64,000 nucleotides of DNA from Ruminococcus sp. (lineage in GTDB: Bacteria > Bacillota > Clostridia > Oscillospirales > Ruminococcaceae). Below the pieces are notes generated by a model. The model had not been told where the DNA came from and ran no database searches. It worked only from the letters and a program-made list of their open reading frames with translations. Position numbers and translations under genes: made by a program. Within the stretch, counting starts at the first letter, position 1; every line of letters begins with the position of its first letter. The stretch lies in the NCBI GenBank assembly GCA_014799805.1, contig JAAVHJ010000038.1, forward strand, positions 1 through 64,000, written 5' to 3'. Shown piece after piece: positions 1 through 8,314 of this stretch.

Positions 1-102
1 GGGTAAGACTTTCTTTTTTTCCATCATCAACGAATGCATACAATATTCCTCGTATGCTTTACAAAAATCATCTACATCACAAAATATTGCTATCTGTTTC
101 AT
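1..102 (-). CDS. IS982-family transposase, N-terminal fragment (runs off the window)
   Basis: The minus-strand frame starts with ATG at 100-102 and reads MKQIAIFCDVDDFCKAYEEY, continuing to the window edge. This is the N-terminal signature of IS982-family DDE transposases and is nearly identical to the start of the copy at 13804-14697. Only 34 codons are visible, so whether the gene is intact cannot be judged. The protein would catalyse transposition of its own element. Confidence 0.75.
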   Translation of the reverse strand, partial: MKQIAIFCDVDDFCKAYEEYCMHSLMMEKKKVLP

Positions 103-198
103 AGAAAAAAACGCCTTTCTGTTCTTTGAGTTTGTCATTACTCTCATTATAACAGATTCTGGCGGTTTTTTCTATCTTTTTTTCTTCGAACTCACGTT
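1..198 (-). mobile_element. IS982-family insertion sequence, cut by the left window edge
   Basis: The first 198 bases match the transposase-start end of the second IS982 copy at 13782-14790. Both share the transposase N-terminus, the upstream leader and the terminal inverted repeat, which here ends near 194-198 (reads AACGTGAGTTCGA on the minus strand). Only the 5' end of the element lies in the window. It abuts the truncated M60 peptidase frame directly, so it probably caused that truncation. Confidence 0.8.
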
Positions 199-200
199 TT

Positions 201-2483
201 ATTAATAAGAAGTTTGATGAAAATTTTGACAGCACGGAAATTTTCATTGATTCTATGCTCTTCTCTCTTCCTGCAACACAGATTCTTGCAGGCTTAGGAA
301 ACAGCGACCGTGCGAAGACATTAGTGGATTCCATGGATGCTATGGACGAGATGATGTGTCTCTTCTACCAGCACAAGAGTTTGAACATCAGCAACGGCTA
401 CGGAAAGGATCGCACACCGCAACAGCACCTGAATATTCGCTACATGCATCAATTTGAGAATTCCTTCATGTATGCAGCAAGCAATCATATCGGCATTTAG
501 TGGGGTTCTGTATCTGGTTTGGTAAATGTAAAGCCAAACAAAGATGAAAACGGCAATTATGTTAACAATGGTTATTTTGGCTGGGGCATTGCATATGAAA
601 TCGGACATTGTCTCGATCAAGGCACAATCTCTATGCCGGAAATCACAAACAATTACTTTGCAGAACTTGCAAAGGGCGGTGAAACCAACGCTGACAGACG
701 TTTCAACTATACAAATATCTACAATAAAGTCAGCTCCGGTCAGAAAGGCGCTTCCCCTGATGTATTCACACAGCTTGGTCTCTACTGGCAACTCCATCTT
801 GCTTATGATAAAGGCACAAATCATACAACTTACAGCAATTATCAAGAGCAGTTGAATAATCTCTTTTATGCAAAACTCTGCTACTACTCCAGAGAGCCTG
901 GAAGAGTACCTAAACCCAATGGCATAGCACTGATGCTTGGTGACAAGGATCAAACTTTAATGTGTCTTGCATGTGCAGTGACAGAGAAAAACGTTTTGGA
1001 ATTCTTTGAACGCTGGGGCAAAGAGCCTAATAAAGATACTATCGCTTATGCGGAGCAGTTTGAAAAAGAAACCCGTGCAATTTTCTATGCAAATGATGAT
1101 TCCCGAACCTATGTACGTGAACACGCAGAAGAAGGCAGCAAACTGAATACAGATGCAACAACGGAGGCAATCAGTGCAGTAGAAGCAAAAATCAACCCCG
1201 ACAAAAGGAATGAAGTAAATCTGACAATCACTCCGAATGGTACTGTTCCGGCAGATGATATTCTTGGTTATGAAATCGTACGCTGCACAATCACTGTTGG
1301 CAAAACACAGGAAGCAACAATCGGATTCACACAGACAAATCAATTTACAGATACTATTACTTCCCTGAACAACCACACAGTATCCTACAAAGTGATCATG
1401 GTTGATCAGTATCTGAACCGTTCCGCAGTAGCAGTATCTGATATGCTCAAGGTGGAGCATAAAGGTGTAACGAATAAATCTAAATTCCATATCAGCACAA
1501 CAGACATGCAAGCAGAAGTACTCGAAAAGGAAATTAATACAATCAAAGCAGAAAATGAAGAGGAACATGCTCGAGAGTGCCAACATGGCAAGGTAACAAT
1601 TGATCCGGCAACATTTGCAATCGACAATGATATAAATACATCTTACGCACCACAGTTAACCGGCACAGTAGACGAAGACAATACAAAAAGTCAGGGCGAA
1701 ATTATACTTGATTTCAATGAAAAACTGGCAATTCAGGGTCTCCAATACACAGATATTACAAGCAAATCTGCTGTGCAGTACAAGATTTATGTACAGGATG
1801 GCGTGGATGAGACTGGCAATTACACATTCTCTGAAAATCCTGTTGCAACAGGCACATTCAAGAACAGCAAAGACAGTGAAATTATCTACTTCGCTTATAA
1901 AGATCAAAAATACATCTGTGCATATCCTACAAAAGCACTGAAAATTGAACTGATTGCTGACAAAAATGCAGCGATTTCCATTGCAGAACTGGATGTTCTT
2001 GCACCGACAGGCGATAATGTAGAAATCCGCATAACAGAAAACAAAGAGGCAACTCTCATTGGCACATTGCATGAAGATTATAAATATGGTGACGAGGCAA
2101 CGAATGTGATTCCAGCAGGGTCTCTGATATTCACAGGTAAGTACAAAGGCAATCCAGCTTACAATATCATTTTGGTATTCGATGAAGAAGGTGAACAGGT
2201 GATGGGCGTTGATAAAGAAAACAATCTGGTAGCAGATCAGATTATTCTGGCAAATGTTCCAGAGAACGGAAACATCACCGACGTTGCAGATGGCACATGG
2301 ATTTACTGGATTAAGCCTGAATATCTGGACAATATGAAACTTCCCAAGAAAGTACGTGCTGAACTGTACAGGGTGGATGATGCAAAGACAAATGAAGGTC
2401 AGCGTCTGGTCAGCGACTCACTGTTTGAAGAACTGACAGCAACAGATCTTGACAAACTTCCTGAGATCACTTTTACAAAGTGA
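201..2483 (+). pseudogene. M60-like (enhancin-type) peptidase, truncated and mutated
   Basis: One plus-strand frame runs from the IS982 end to 2483 with a single in-frame TAG at 498-500. It has no signal peptide because the 5' end is replaced by the IS. The first part matches gluzincin M60 peptidases (NFDSTEIFIDSM, SLPATQILAG, then NHIGI-stop-WGS, where the family normally continues HIGIEWGS). The zinc motif reads YEIGH (594-608) instead of HEIGH, so the first zinc ligand is lost. Further on come a fibronectin-III-like stretch (about 1190-1470), an F5/8 type C (CBM32-like) region (about 1585-2020) and an unassigned C-terminal domain. The intact ancestor was probably a secreted mucin- or glycoprotein-active metallopeptidase. 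A product could still be made from the ATG at 255 or GTG/ATG sites after the stop, but it should be catalytically dead. Confidence 0.8.
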
Positions 2484-2510
2484 TGAACATTAACTTGAAA
2501 AGGAGCAATT

Positions 2511-3986
2511 GTGATGAAAAAAAGAATTTTGATTAGCACATTGATTGCTTTGATGCTCGACATAGTTCAGCCGGTGAGTGCAGTTTCCTTTGGTGTACAT
2601 GGTTATGCTGGGACAATTGCACAGGAAACTGATGATACTACTGATAACGGTGCTATACCGTTATCAGTAATACCGGATACAATTAAGATTACCGAAACCG
2701 GCGAAATCCTATGGCTGTCGAATCATGCCAAAAAAGATGAAATTACCACGCTTCGGTTAAGCCTGCAAATCACAGATAAAGCAGATGCAGTTACAGTTGA
2801 ATTTCATACTGATGCTAAGGATAAAGAATCTGGTTATTATAAAGTTGAGGAATATCGTTATAATCCAACTACAGGTTTACTTGATATTTATCTGTCTGAT
2901 ATAAAAGCACTCTTTGTTTTCCCAAAATCCGATAATTCGGATGGTATTGATTTATTAAATATAGGTACAATCACAGTAACAGATGCAGACGGCAAAGTAA
3001 TGCCCATCAATTCGGACATTGTGCAGATTATAAGTGATTCTATACAGTATATTTATCAAAATGAACTCACCGTTGTTACTGTCGAAACTGAAATCGAAAC
3101 TATACCTGAGATTGTAATTCAGGAAGAAACAGAAGAGAGTATTGAAACTACAGAAGAAACAATTGTAGAAACAACAACGTCTGCTTTGGTAACTACTGTT
3201 ACAACAACACCTGCTCCGGCAACGACAGTTGCAATAACATCCACCATTGCAGAAACAACATCTGCTTCAGCAATGAAAATTGCAACAATATCCACCATTG
3301 CAGAAACAACATCTGCTCCAGCAGCGACAGTTGCAACAACATCTACCATTACGAAAACAACATCTGCTCTGGCAACGATAGTTGCAATAACATCCACCAT
3401 TGCGGAAATACCATCTGCTCCCGCAACGAAAATTGCAACAACATCCACCATTGCAGAAACAACATCTGCTTCGGCAACGATAGTTGCAACAACATCCACC
3501 ATTGCGGAAATACCATCTGCTCCCGCAACGAAAATTGCAACAACATCCACCATTGCAGAAACAACATCTGCTTCGGCAACGATAGTTGCAACAACATCCA
3601 CTATTGCAGAAACAACATCTGTTCCAGCAACAATTGAAACTTCTGCAACACATATCGCTTCTAATGAAGACCTCTGCGACTGGGTCATCGTTGACTATGA
3701 AGACAAGACTGGCATTACGGCTGACAATGCTGAAATCACTGACGAAGAAAACGGCAACTATGAAATCACTCTGAAAGACAAGGATGAAGAAATCCTTGAT
3801 ATTTACATCATTGATCCCAACACTAGCACAGGCACAGAGACTAATAACAACAAAGAAGTTAATCTCCCACAGACCGGCAACTATTCTCTGACAAATCTGA
3901 TGATTGCAGTTGGTGCATTCTTGGTGACAGGCATCGGCTTCTACACAATCAAGATTTCTGATGTGATTGGTTGCAAAGAAAAATAA
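2511..3986 (+). CDS. LPXTG-anchored surface protein with Thr/Ser-rich repeat stalk
   Basis: The 491-residue protein has a signal peptide (MKKRILISTLIALML, cut near residue 24), a globular region at about 40-175, a Thr/Ser/Ala-rich stalk of eight 17-residue repeats (DNA 3240-3647), a short acidic domain, and a sorting signal: LPQTG at 452-456, a membrane segment and a basic tail. Sortase would fix it to the wall. The start is GTG 2511 or ATG 2514; AAGGAG at 2499-2504 suits either. It lies 27 bases after the M60 pseudogene and may once have been cotranscribed with it. The globular part looks like the beta-rich binding modules of surface proteins, but I cannot name its ligand. Confidence 0.8.
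   Translation: MMKKRILISTLIALMLDIVQPVSAVSFGVHGYAGTIAQETDDTTDNGAIPLSVIPDTIKITETGEILWLSNHAKKDEITTLRLSLQITDKADAVTVEFHTDAKDKESGYYKVEEYRYNPTTGLLDIYLSDIKALFVFPKSDNSDGIDLLNIGTITVTDADGKVMPINSDIVQIISDSIQYIYQNELTVVTVETEIETIPEIVIQEETEESIETTEETIVETTTSALVTTVTTTPAPATTVAITSTIAETTSASAMKIATISTIAETTSAPAATVATTSTITKTTSALATIVAITSTIAEIPSAPATKIATTSTIAETTSASATIVATTSTIAEIPSAPATKIATTSTIAETTSASATIVATTSTIAETTSVPATIETSATHIASNEDLCDWVIVDYEDKTGITADNAEITDEENGNYEITLKDKDEEILDIYIIDPNTSTGTETNNNKEVNLPQTGNYSLTNLMIAVGAFLVTGIGFYTIKISDVIGCKEK
3240..3647 (+). repeat. Eight 51-bp tandem repeats encoding a 17-residue Thr/Ser-rich unit
   Basis: The consensus unit reads STIAETTSASATIVATT. Two versions alternate in the second half (STIAEIPSAPATKIATT and STIAETTSASATIVATT), so a 102-bp higher-order unit occurs twice almost unchanged. 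This suggests recent expansion by slippage or unequal recombination. The repeats form the stalk of the LPXTG protein; open minus-strand frames here are by-products of the repeat. Confidence 0.9.
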
Positions 3987-4008
3987 TAATCTGATTATCA
4001 ATCAAAAA

Positions 4009-4035
4009 ATGAGTCCTGTTAATTGCAGGACTCAT
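4009..4035. terminator. Perfect 10-bp hairpin after the LPXTG gene
   Basis: ATGAGTCCTG (4009-4018) pairs with CAGGACTCAT (4026-4035) across a 7-base loop, 23 bases after the LPXTG stop codon. There is no strong T-run on the plus side; the preceding A-run would give a T-run on the minus strand. It is a likely but not canonical terminator. Confidence 0.5.
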
Positions 4036-4115
4036 CAGTTTGTCAAAAAAGTCGCTGCTTTCTTATTGAGAGCAGGGATAAAATGATGTAGATAGAAAAT
4101 AAAAAGGAGAAAAAA

Positions 4116-4196
4116 ATGAAATTCAGAAAGCAAACAGAAAGGAGTGCAGGTCTTTCCATCTGTGCTTGGCAAATTTTTTCAGGTTCATCGCAGTAA
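4116..4196 (+). other. Orphan gene start (26 codons) joined to IS debris
   Basis: A clear AAGGAG (4104-4109) precedes ATG 4116, but the frame stops after 26 codons and from about 4149 on it runs antisense through IS1182-type transposase sequence. It looks like the surviving start of a gene whose body was replaced by mobile DNA. The few native residues (MKFRKQTERSA) are too short to identify. Confidence 0.3.
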
Positions 4197-4319
4197 GTTT
4201 AAGCCTTACTCATTTTTTATTTTGAGAAAGAACTTTATACAAAGTATAACACATGGCATGTTTTTGTTTGGCATCTACAAATATATACTCTATCGTTTCT
4301 TTCCGAAGTGTATATAACT
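4144..4319 (-). pseudogene. IS1182-type transposase, C-terminal remnant
   Basis: The minus strand reads ELYTLRKETIEYIFVDAKQK, then HAMCYTLYKVLSQNKK, an in-frame TGA, and VRLKLTAMNLKKFAKHRWKD. This matches the C-terminal end of IS1182-family transposases (RKETIERVFADAKEKHGMRYT ... MNLKKLA). The N-terminal two thirds are missing and the fragment is fused to an unrelated helicase fragment at about 4320. It is non-functional. Confidence 0.7.
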
Positions 4320-4324
4320 CCTTC

Positions 4325-4435
4325 ATGCCTGAAGATTTCAACTTTGTCAAAATGGTTCTCTTGACGAAGGATTCTGCCCTCACGCTGTTCAAAATCTGAA
4401 AGTTTGTAAGGAACATTCACATGATGCTGTGTCAT
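4325..4435 (-). pseudogene. SNF2/DEAD-type helicase remnant from a conjugative element
   Basis: A 37-codon minus-strand stretch reads KLSDFEQREGRILRQENHFD followed by KVEIFRH. This closely follows helicase motif VI of the very large SNF2-helicase/N6-methylase proteins carried by integrative conjugative elements and plasmids (consensus LEQREGRIIRQGN...VxIYRY). Both ends are lost. It implies a conjugative element once occupied this site. The identification rests on a single motif block. Confidence 0.55.
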
Positions 4436-5186
4436 TTTGTTTACTCCGCCATGAAAAATTTTTATGCGACACTAAAAAGTGCCTTCGTACCCTTACCATA
4501 CCCTTATTTGTCAAAACACTGGCTTAAAATAGGGGATGGTGAGGATTTTTTCGTGCGATTTTGTATTGCATAGACTAACAAAGTGGGAATTTTTCTGGGT
4601 TGTGCTGGATATATAAAATAGACAAATACAGCAGGTTGCACAATGATGTACTTAATATGAGGACAATTCAGGAAACATTCTTTGTCAGAGATACAATGAT
4701 ACAATATTGCATGTGCATATTGACGAAATTTACGGATTGAAGCATCGTTTGATAAAATCAACTCCAAATCTTGCAAAACGGTCCCATTTGCTGTATAATA
4801 GTAGTATATGGATTGGCTATAATAGCAGAATATAGTTAAATGTCATGTCTTATCATGTCAAAAATCTTATATTAAAGCTTGGTGATACCGAGATGGATTA
4901 TGCCTAGTTTAGAACAGGCACGAAATCTCTGATAGTAATTCTTAGACTGAATTTGCGTGGTGTAAACAGCAATTTGCTTTGTTTAGTGAACGATGCGAAC
5001 AATAAAACAAGATTATCATGCTTTAGCAATTCAACGAATACTGAAATTGTAATTTATTTTCGAAGTGTCATTTTCTTTTTCTTTTATAGCTTTTCTACTG
5101 ATTTGAAAGAAAAAACGTAATACTATACTAATCTGATGTAATGGCTGTATGGTATAATTTATTGATTAAAAAGGAGGATATAAGTC
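4436..5186. other. Gene-free AT-rich stretch with a promoter for the response regulator
   Basis: I find no convincing gene in these 750 bases. A minus-strand open frame at 4504-4776 has no ribosome binding site and resembles no family I recognise. A TATAAT at 5153-5158 with a weak -35 near 5130 and AAAGGAGGA at 5169-5177 would serve the response regulator gene at 5187. The rest is probably decayed mobile-element DNA. Confidence 0.5.
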
Positions 5187-5858
5187 ATGAAATTGCTTGT
5201 GGTTGAAGACGAAAGAGACTTAAATGAAATAATAACAAAAGAGCTGACTATAAATGGATATGTTATTGACTCGTGCTTTGACGGGGAAGAGGCATATGCA
5301 TATTTATCACTGGGAGAATATGATGGTGCAATACTCGATATTATGCTCCCAAAACTTGACGGTTTTGATGTGCTTGAAAGAATTAGAAGCAAGGGAATTC
5401 AAACCCCTATACTATTTCTTACTGCGAGAGATTTAAAAAAAGATATTATCCGTGGACTGGATTTAGGAGCAGATGACTATATTTCAAAACCATTTGACTT
5501 TGATGAGCTTTTGGCTCGTATTCGTGTCATGCTAAGAAAAAAGGTCGAAACCCGTGAAAATATCTATCGTTGCGGTGAGCTTGTTATTAACTGTAACGAT
5601 TATACAGTTTTGCGCAAAGATAAGCCAATCTCACTTTCTGCAAAGGAATTTCAGTTGCTGCTTTACCTTGTAAGGAACAAAGGATTAGTTGTGACAAGAG
5701 AGCAGATTGAAAATAACCTGTGGCATTTTGATAGCGAAAACAGTTCAAATATTGTAGATGTATATATACGCTATCTGCGTAAAAAAATCGATAATGGACA
5801 TGACAAAAAGATGATACACACTGTCAGAGGAGTTGGTTACCAATTAAAAGCGGAATGA
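5187..5858 (+). CDS. OmpR/PhoB-family response regulator
   Basis: The 223-residue protein has a receiver domain (1-118) with acidic pocket E7/D8, phosphoacceptor D51 (ILDIMLPK), T79 and K101 (SKPFD), followed by a winged-helix DNA-binding domain (about 128-222) ending in the family signature RGVGYQL. A strong ribosome binding site (AAAGGAGGA) supports ATG 5187. It overlaps the histidine kinase gene by 4 bases, so the two form a cognate pair. The targets are unknown; the neighbouring membrane-anchored and UGSC-family genes are the obvious candidates. Confidence 0.95.
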   Translation: MKLLVVEDERDLNEIITKELTINGYVIDSCFDGEEAYAYLSLGEYDGAILDIMLPKLDGFDVLERIRSKGIQTPILFLTARDLKKDIIRGLDLGADDYISKPFDFDELLARIRVMLRKKVETRENIYRCGELVINCNDYTVLRKDKPISLSAKEFQLLLYLVRNKGLVVTREQIENNLWHFDSENSSNIVDVYIRYLRKKIDNGHDKKMIHTVRGVGYQLKAE

Positions 5859-7207
5859 GAAACAGGTCTGTTATGACCTATATAATGACAATATGGTTTA
5901 TATCTGAAATAATAATGTTCTCCATTATGACTTTATTTGTTCATTTATACATTACTCAGTCAGTTGAACTTGATATCAGAAGCAGCCTTTCACGACAAGT
6001 TACCAGTCTTTCAGATAATATCGTGAGTGATAATGAGGCACTCAGTATTGACGAGAGTAAAATCGAAAAAAAATACCCTGATATGTATATTGTTATTATT
6101 GATGGCAAAGGAAATCTCATATGGGGTTCGGCTCCAGACGGAGTAAGAATTGATAGCAAAAGATCGTTCGCACCTGCGAAGGTCATGGCAGGGAAAGTTT
6201 CATATTACTATATTGATCGAGATATAAAATACACTATGTCTGACAATGGCTTTGTACGGGCATATGTCAGTGAAAATAATGTTCTCAGCAATTACATTCC
6301 TATCAGGGTTATCTCTTTTGGAGGAGCGACAGTTGTGTTTGCAGTTTTAACTATAGCAATGCTGTATGCTCTAAAGCGATTCAAACATTCTATAAAAACT
6401 ATGGAAACGAGTGTAGCCAAAATCGGCACTTCACAACCGTTAGATAAACATATGGAAGAAAGCGGTCATTATAAGGAAATCAACTCTCTTATAAAAGCTA
6501 ACAATCGTATGTTAGACCGTATGAATGAGATTTTTGATCAACAAGAACAGTTTTCTTCGGATGTTGCACATGAGTTAAAAACTCCAATTGCTGTCATTAA
6601 GGCGCAAAGTCAATATGTGCTGAATAATATGGAACTTTCTGCTGAAGAGAAAAAATCTTTTGAGGTAATTTTAAAACAGGCACAAAAAATGCAGAATCTT
6701 ATCATTACATTACTTACGCTATCTCGTCTTGAATCGGGTGATAAAGAGGATATGCAAGAATTTATCGATTTAACGGAAATTGTGTCTGCTGTATGTGAAG
6801 CAGAACAGTATAAATTACTCGATTGTAAAATCAGATTTAAGATAACAAATATCAGTACATCGGAAACATTGGGGAATATTAATCTTATTACGATAGCCGT
6901 AACTAATCTGATTTCAAATGCTGTAAAATTCAGTCGTGATGATACTGTAATCGAGGTTGAGACCGGCGAGAAAGACGGCTTTGTTTTTGTAAAGGTAAAA
7001 GATAATGGTATTGGTATGACTGAGGATGAAAAGAAAAAAGTGTTTATACGCTTATTTAAATCGGATTCATCACGCAATAGCAGCGGTTATGGACTGGGAA
7101 TGCCGATAGCTTTAAAAATAGCTAAAAAACATGGAGGTACAATCGAGGTTGAAAGCGAGCTTGGAAAGGGCAGTTGCTTTACAATTTATCTGGCAAAGAA
7201 CAAATAA
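5855..7207 (+). CDS. Sensor histidine kinase
   Basis: The 450-residue protein has a first membrane helix (about 9-33), an extracellular sensor of roughly 115 residues, a second helix (about 151-172), a HAMP-like linker, a DHp domain with phosphoacceptor H239 (SDVAHELKTP) and an HATPase domain with N355 (NAVKFS), D383 (DNGIGM) and the G2 box GYGLGM (411-416). It would autophosphorylate and pass phosphate to D51 of the regulator encoded just upstream. Its ATG overlaps the regulator's TGA, giving translational coupling. The extracellular loop resembles small PAS-like (dCache/PDC-type) sensors in outline, but no ligand can be predicted. Confidence 0.95.
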   Translation: MRNRSVMTYIMTIWFISEIIMFSIMTLFVHLYITQSVELDIRSSLSRQVTSLSDNIVSDNEALSIDESKIEKKYPDMYIVIIDGKGNLIWGSAPDGVRIDSKRSFAPAKVMAGKVSYYYIDRDIKYTMSDNGFVRAYVSENNVLSNYIPIRVISFGGATVVFAVLTIAMLYALKRFKHSIKTMETSVAKIGTSQPLDKHMEESGHYKEINSLIKANNRMLDRMNEIFDQQEQFSSDVAHELKTPIAVIKAQSQYVLNNMELSAEEKKSFEVILKQAQKMQNLIITLLTLSRLESGDKEDMQEFIDLTEIVSAVCEAEQYKLLDCKIRFKITNISTSETLGNINLITIAVTNLISNAVKFSRDDTVIEVETGEKDGFVFVKVKDNGIGMTEDEKKKVFIRLFKSDSSRNSSGYGLGMPIALKIAKKHGGTIEVESELGKGSCFTIYLAKNK

Positions 7208-7224
7208 AAAAATTTTAGAATCAT

Positions 7225-7313
7225 AATCTATTCAAAAACTAAATGTCAATAAAAATACTTACTATGATAAATGCTTTTTACTGATATTCAGTTCTAATTG
7301 AATAGATTTTTTT
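7225..7313 (+). terminator. Possible long-loop terminator after the two-component operon
   Basis: AATCTATTCAA (7225-7235) pairs with TTGAATAGATT (7298-7308), followed by a T-run. The 62-base loop is long for an intrinsic terminator, so the call is weak. The remainder up to 7414 is AT-rich and probably holds the promoter of the next gene. Confidence 0.3.
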
Positions 7314-7414
7314 ATATTTTCTAGTTTATTTGCTCTATTTTTAATCTAATTTTAATCATTGTAGTTTATACTATTAGATATATAAATAAGCATTAAAATG
7401 TACAAAGGGTAATT

Positions 7415-8248
7415 ATGAAAAAGATATTAATAAAAAAACATAAGCTTATATTGATTGCTGTTACTGCAGTTGCTTTGCTTTTTGGTGTATTGGTCACCTA
7501 TCTTGTTAAAATGAATGAAAAGCAAACTATAAGTGGTGATTGGGAAATGGTTCTTAATCCCGAAATTACAAATTCTACACTCGATGAAGTGAATGGTTCC
7601 CAAAAAGTATATTATTCCTTCAGCAAACCTGGTAAATACGGGGATGGAGAATATAAAACAATTTTTGATGGCGGTATTGAAGCAGGTGAATATAAGCTGT
7701 CTGAAAAGAAAAGCAAAAGCTATATCAACATGGGTACTGTAGACCTTGAATACAAGATAGAGGGTTCAGAACTTACCATGACTTATCCTGAAAGTTTTGA
7801 CGAGCAGACAGGAGAAAAAATACCAGCAGAGGATTATGTCTTCACAAGAACAAAAGCACCTGAATATGAAAATGAATCTTATGAATCCTTTGAAACAGAT
7901 GAAAGTTTGATAGCTGAATGGATAACAGAAGAAAGAATTCTTTCTTACTATACTGTTGAACTGTCCTATACAGAAACTGTAGAATTTATGGAAAATGGAA
8001 TTATGATTATCAAATACTATAGTGAAGAGTTATTACTTGACAGATATATGTATTATGCATATACAGTCAAGGACAGTACGTTGTTATTCAGCCCTGTAAC
8101 TGATAAAGAAACAAAATATAAAATTTTCTATATGTTGGATAAGAACGGAAATCTTAAATTTGAAAATGATGAAACAACATCTTCGATTTTTTCAGATGCT
8201 TTTTTCTCTGATGTGACATATTATCACAAAGAAAAAGATAATAAATAA
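7415..8248 (+). CDS. Membrane-anchored extracytoplasmic protein, unknown function
   Basis: I do not recognise this 277-residue protein. It begins with a basic stretch (MKKILIKKHK) and one hydrophobic helix (about 11-32), with no lipobox Cys, so it should be a signal-anchored protein with its body outside. The body holds two similar-looking beta-rich stretches (about 40-150 and 165-265), each starting near ISGDW or IAEW and ending in an FTRT- or TYYH-like strand, reminiscent of lipocalin-like domains of Firmicute surface proteins. It sits between the two-component system and the UGSC-family gene and could be a regulatory or chaperone partner; that is inference. Confidence 0.7.
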   Translation: MKKILIKKHKLILIAVTAVALLFGVLVTYLVKMNEKQTISGDWEMVLNPEITNSTLDEVNGSQKVYYSFSKPGKYGDGEYKTIFDGGIEAGEYKLSEKKSKSYINMGTVDLEYKIEGSELTMTYPESFDEQTGEKIPAEDYVFTRTKAPEYENESYESFETDESLIAEWITEERILSYYTVELSYTETVEFMENGIMIIKYYSEELLLDRYMYYAYTVKDSTLLFSPVTDKETKYKIFYMLDKNGNLKFENDETTSSIFSDAFFSDVTYYHKEKDNK

Positions 8249-8277
8249 GCTGTATAAATTGCATAGTTCAGCTTATT
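8244..8277. terminator. Hairpin between the anchored protein and the UGSC-family gene
   Basis: AATAAGCTG (8244-8252) pairs perfectly with CAGCTTATT (8269-8277), starting inside the stop codon of the upstream gene. There is no T-run, so it may be an attenuator or mRNA-stabilising hairpin rather than a full terminator. Confidence 0.4.
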
Positions 8278-8314
8278 GTAATATTAAATTAAAATGAAAT
8301 GAAAGGATGATTTT

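Noticed and set aside
3240-3647. CRISPR-like spacing of repeats
   Set aside because: The repeats are adjacent without unique spacers and are in frame within a gene.
3119-3688. Long minus-strand open frames opposite the LPXTG repeat
   Set aside because: They come from the repeat composition on the other strand (period 51, no stop in several frames) and have no ribosome binding site.
4504-4776. 90-codon minus-strand open frame
   Set aside because: No Shine-Dalgarno site, no recognisable domain, and it lies in decayed mobile DNA; not supported as a gene.
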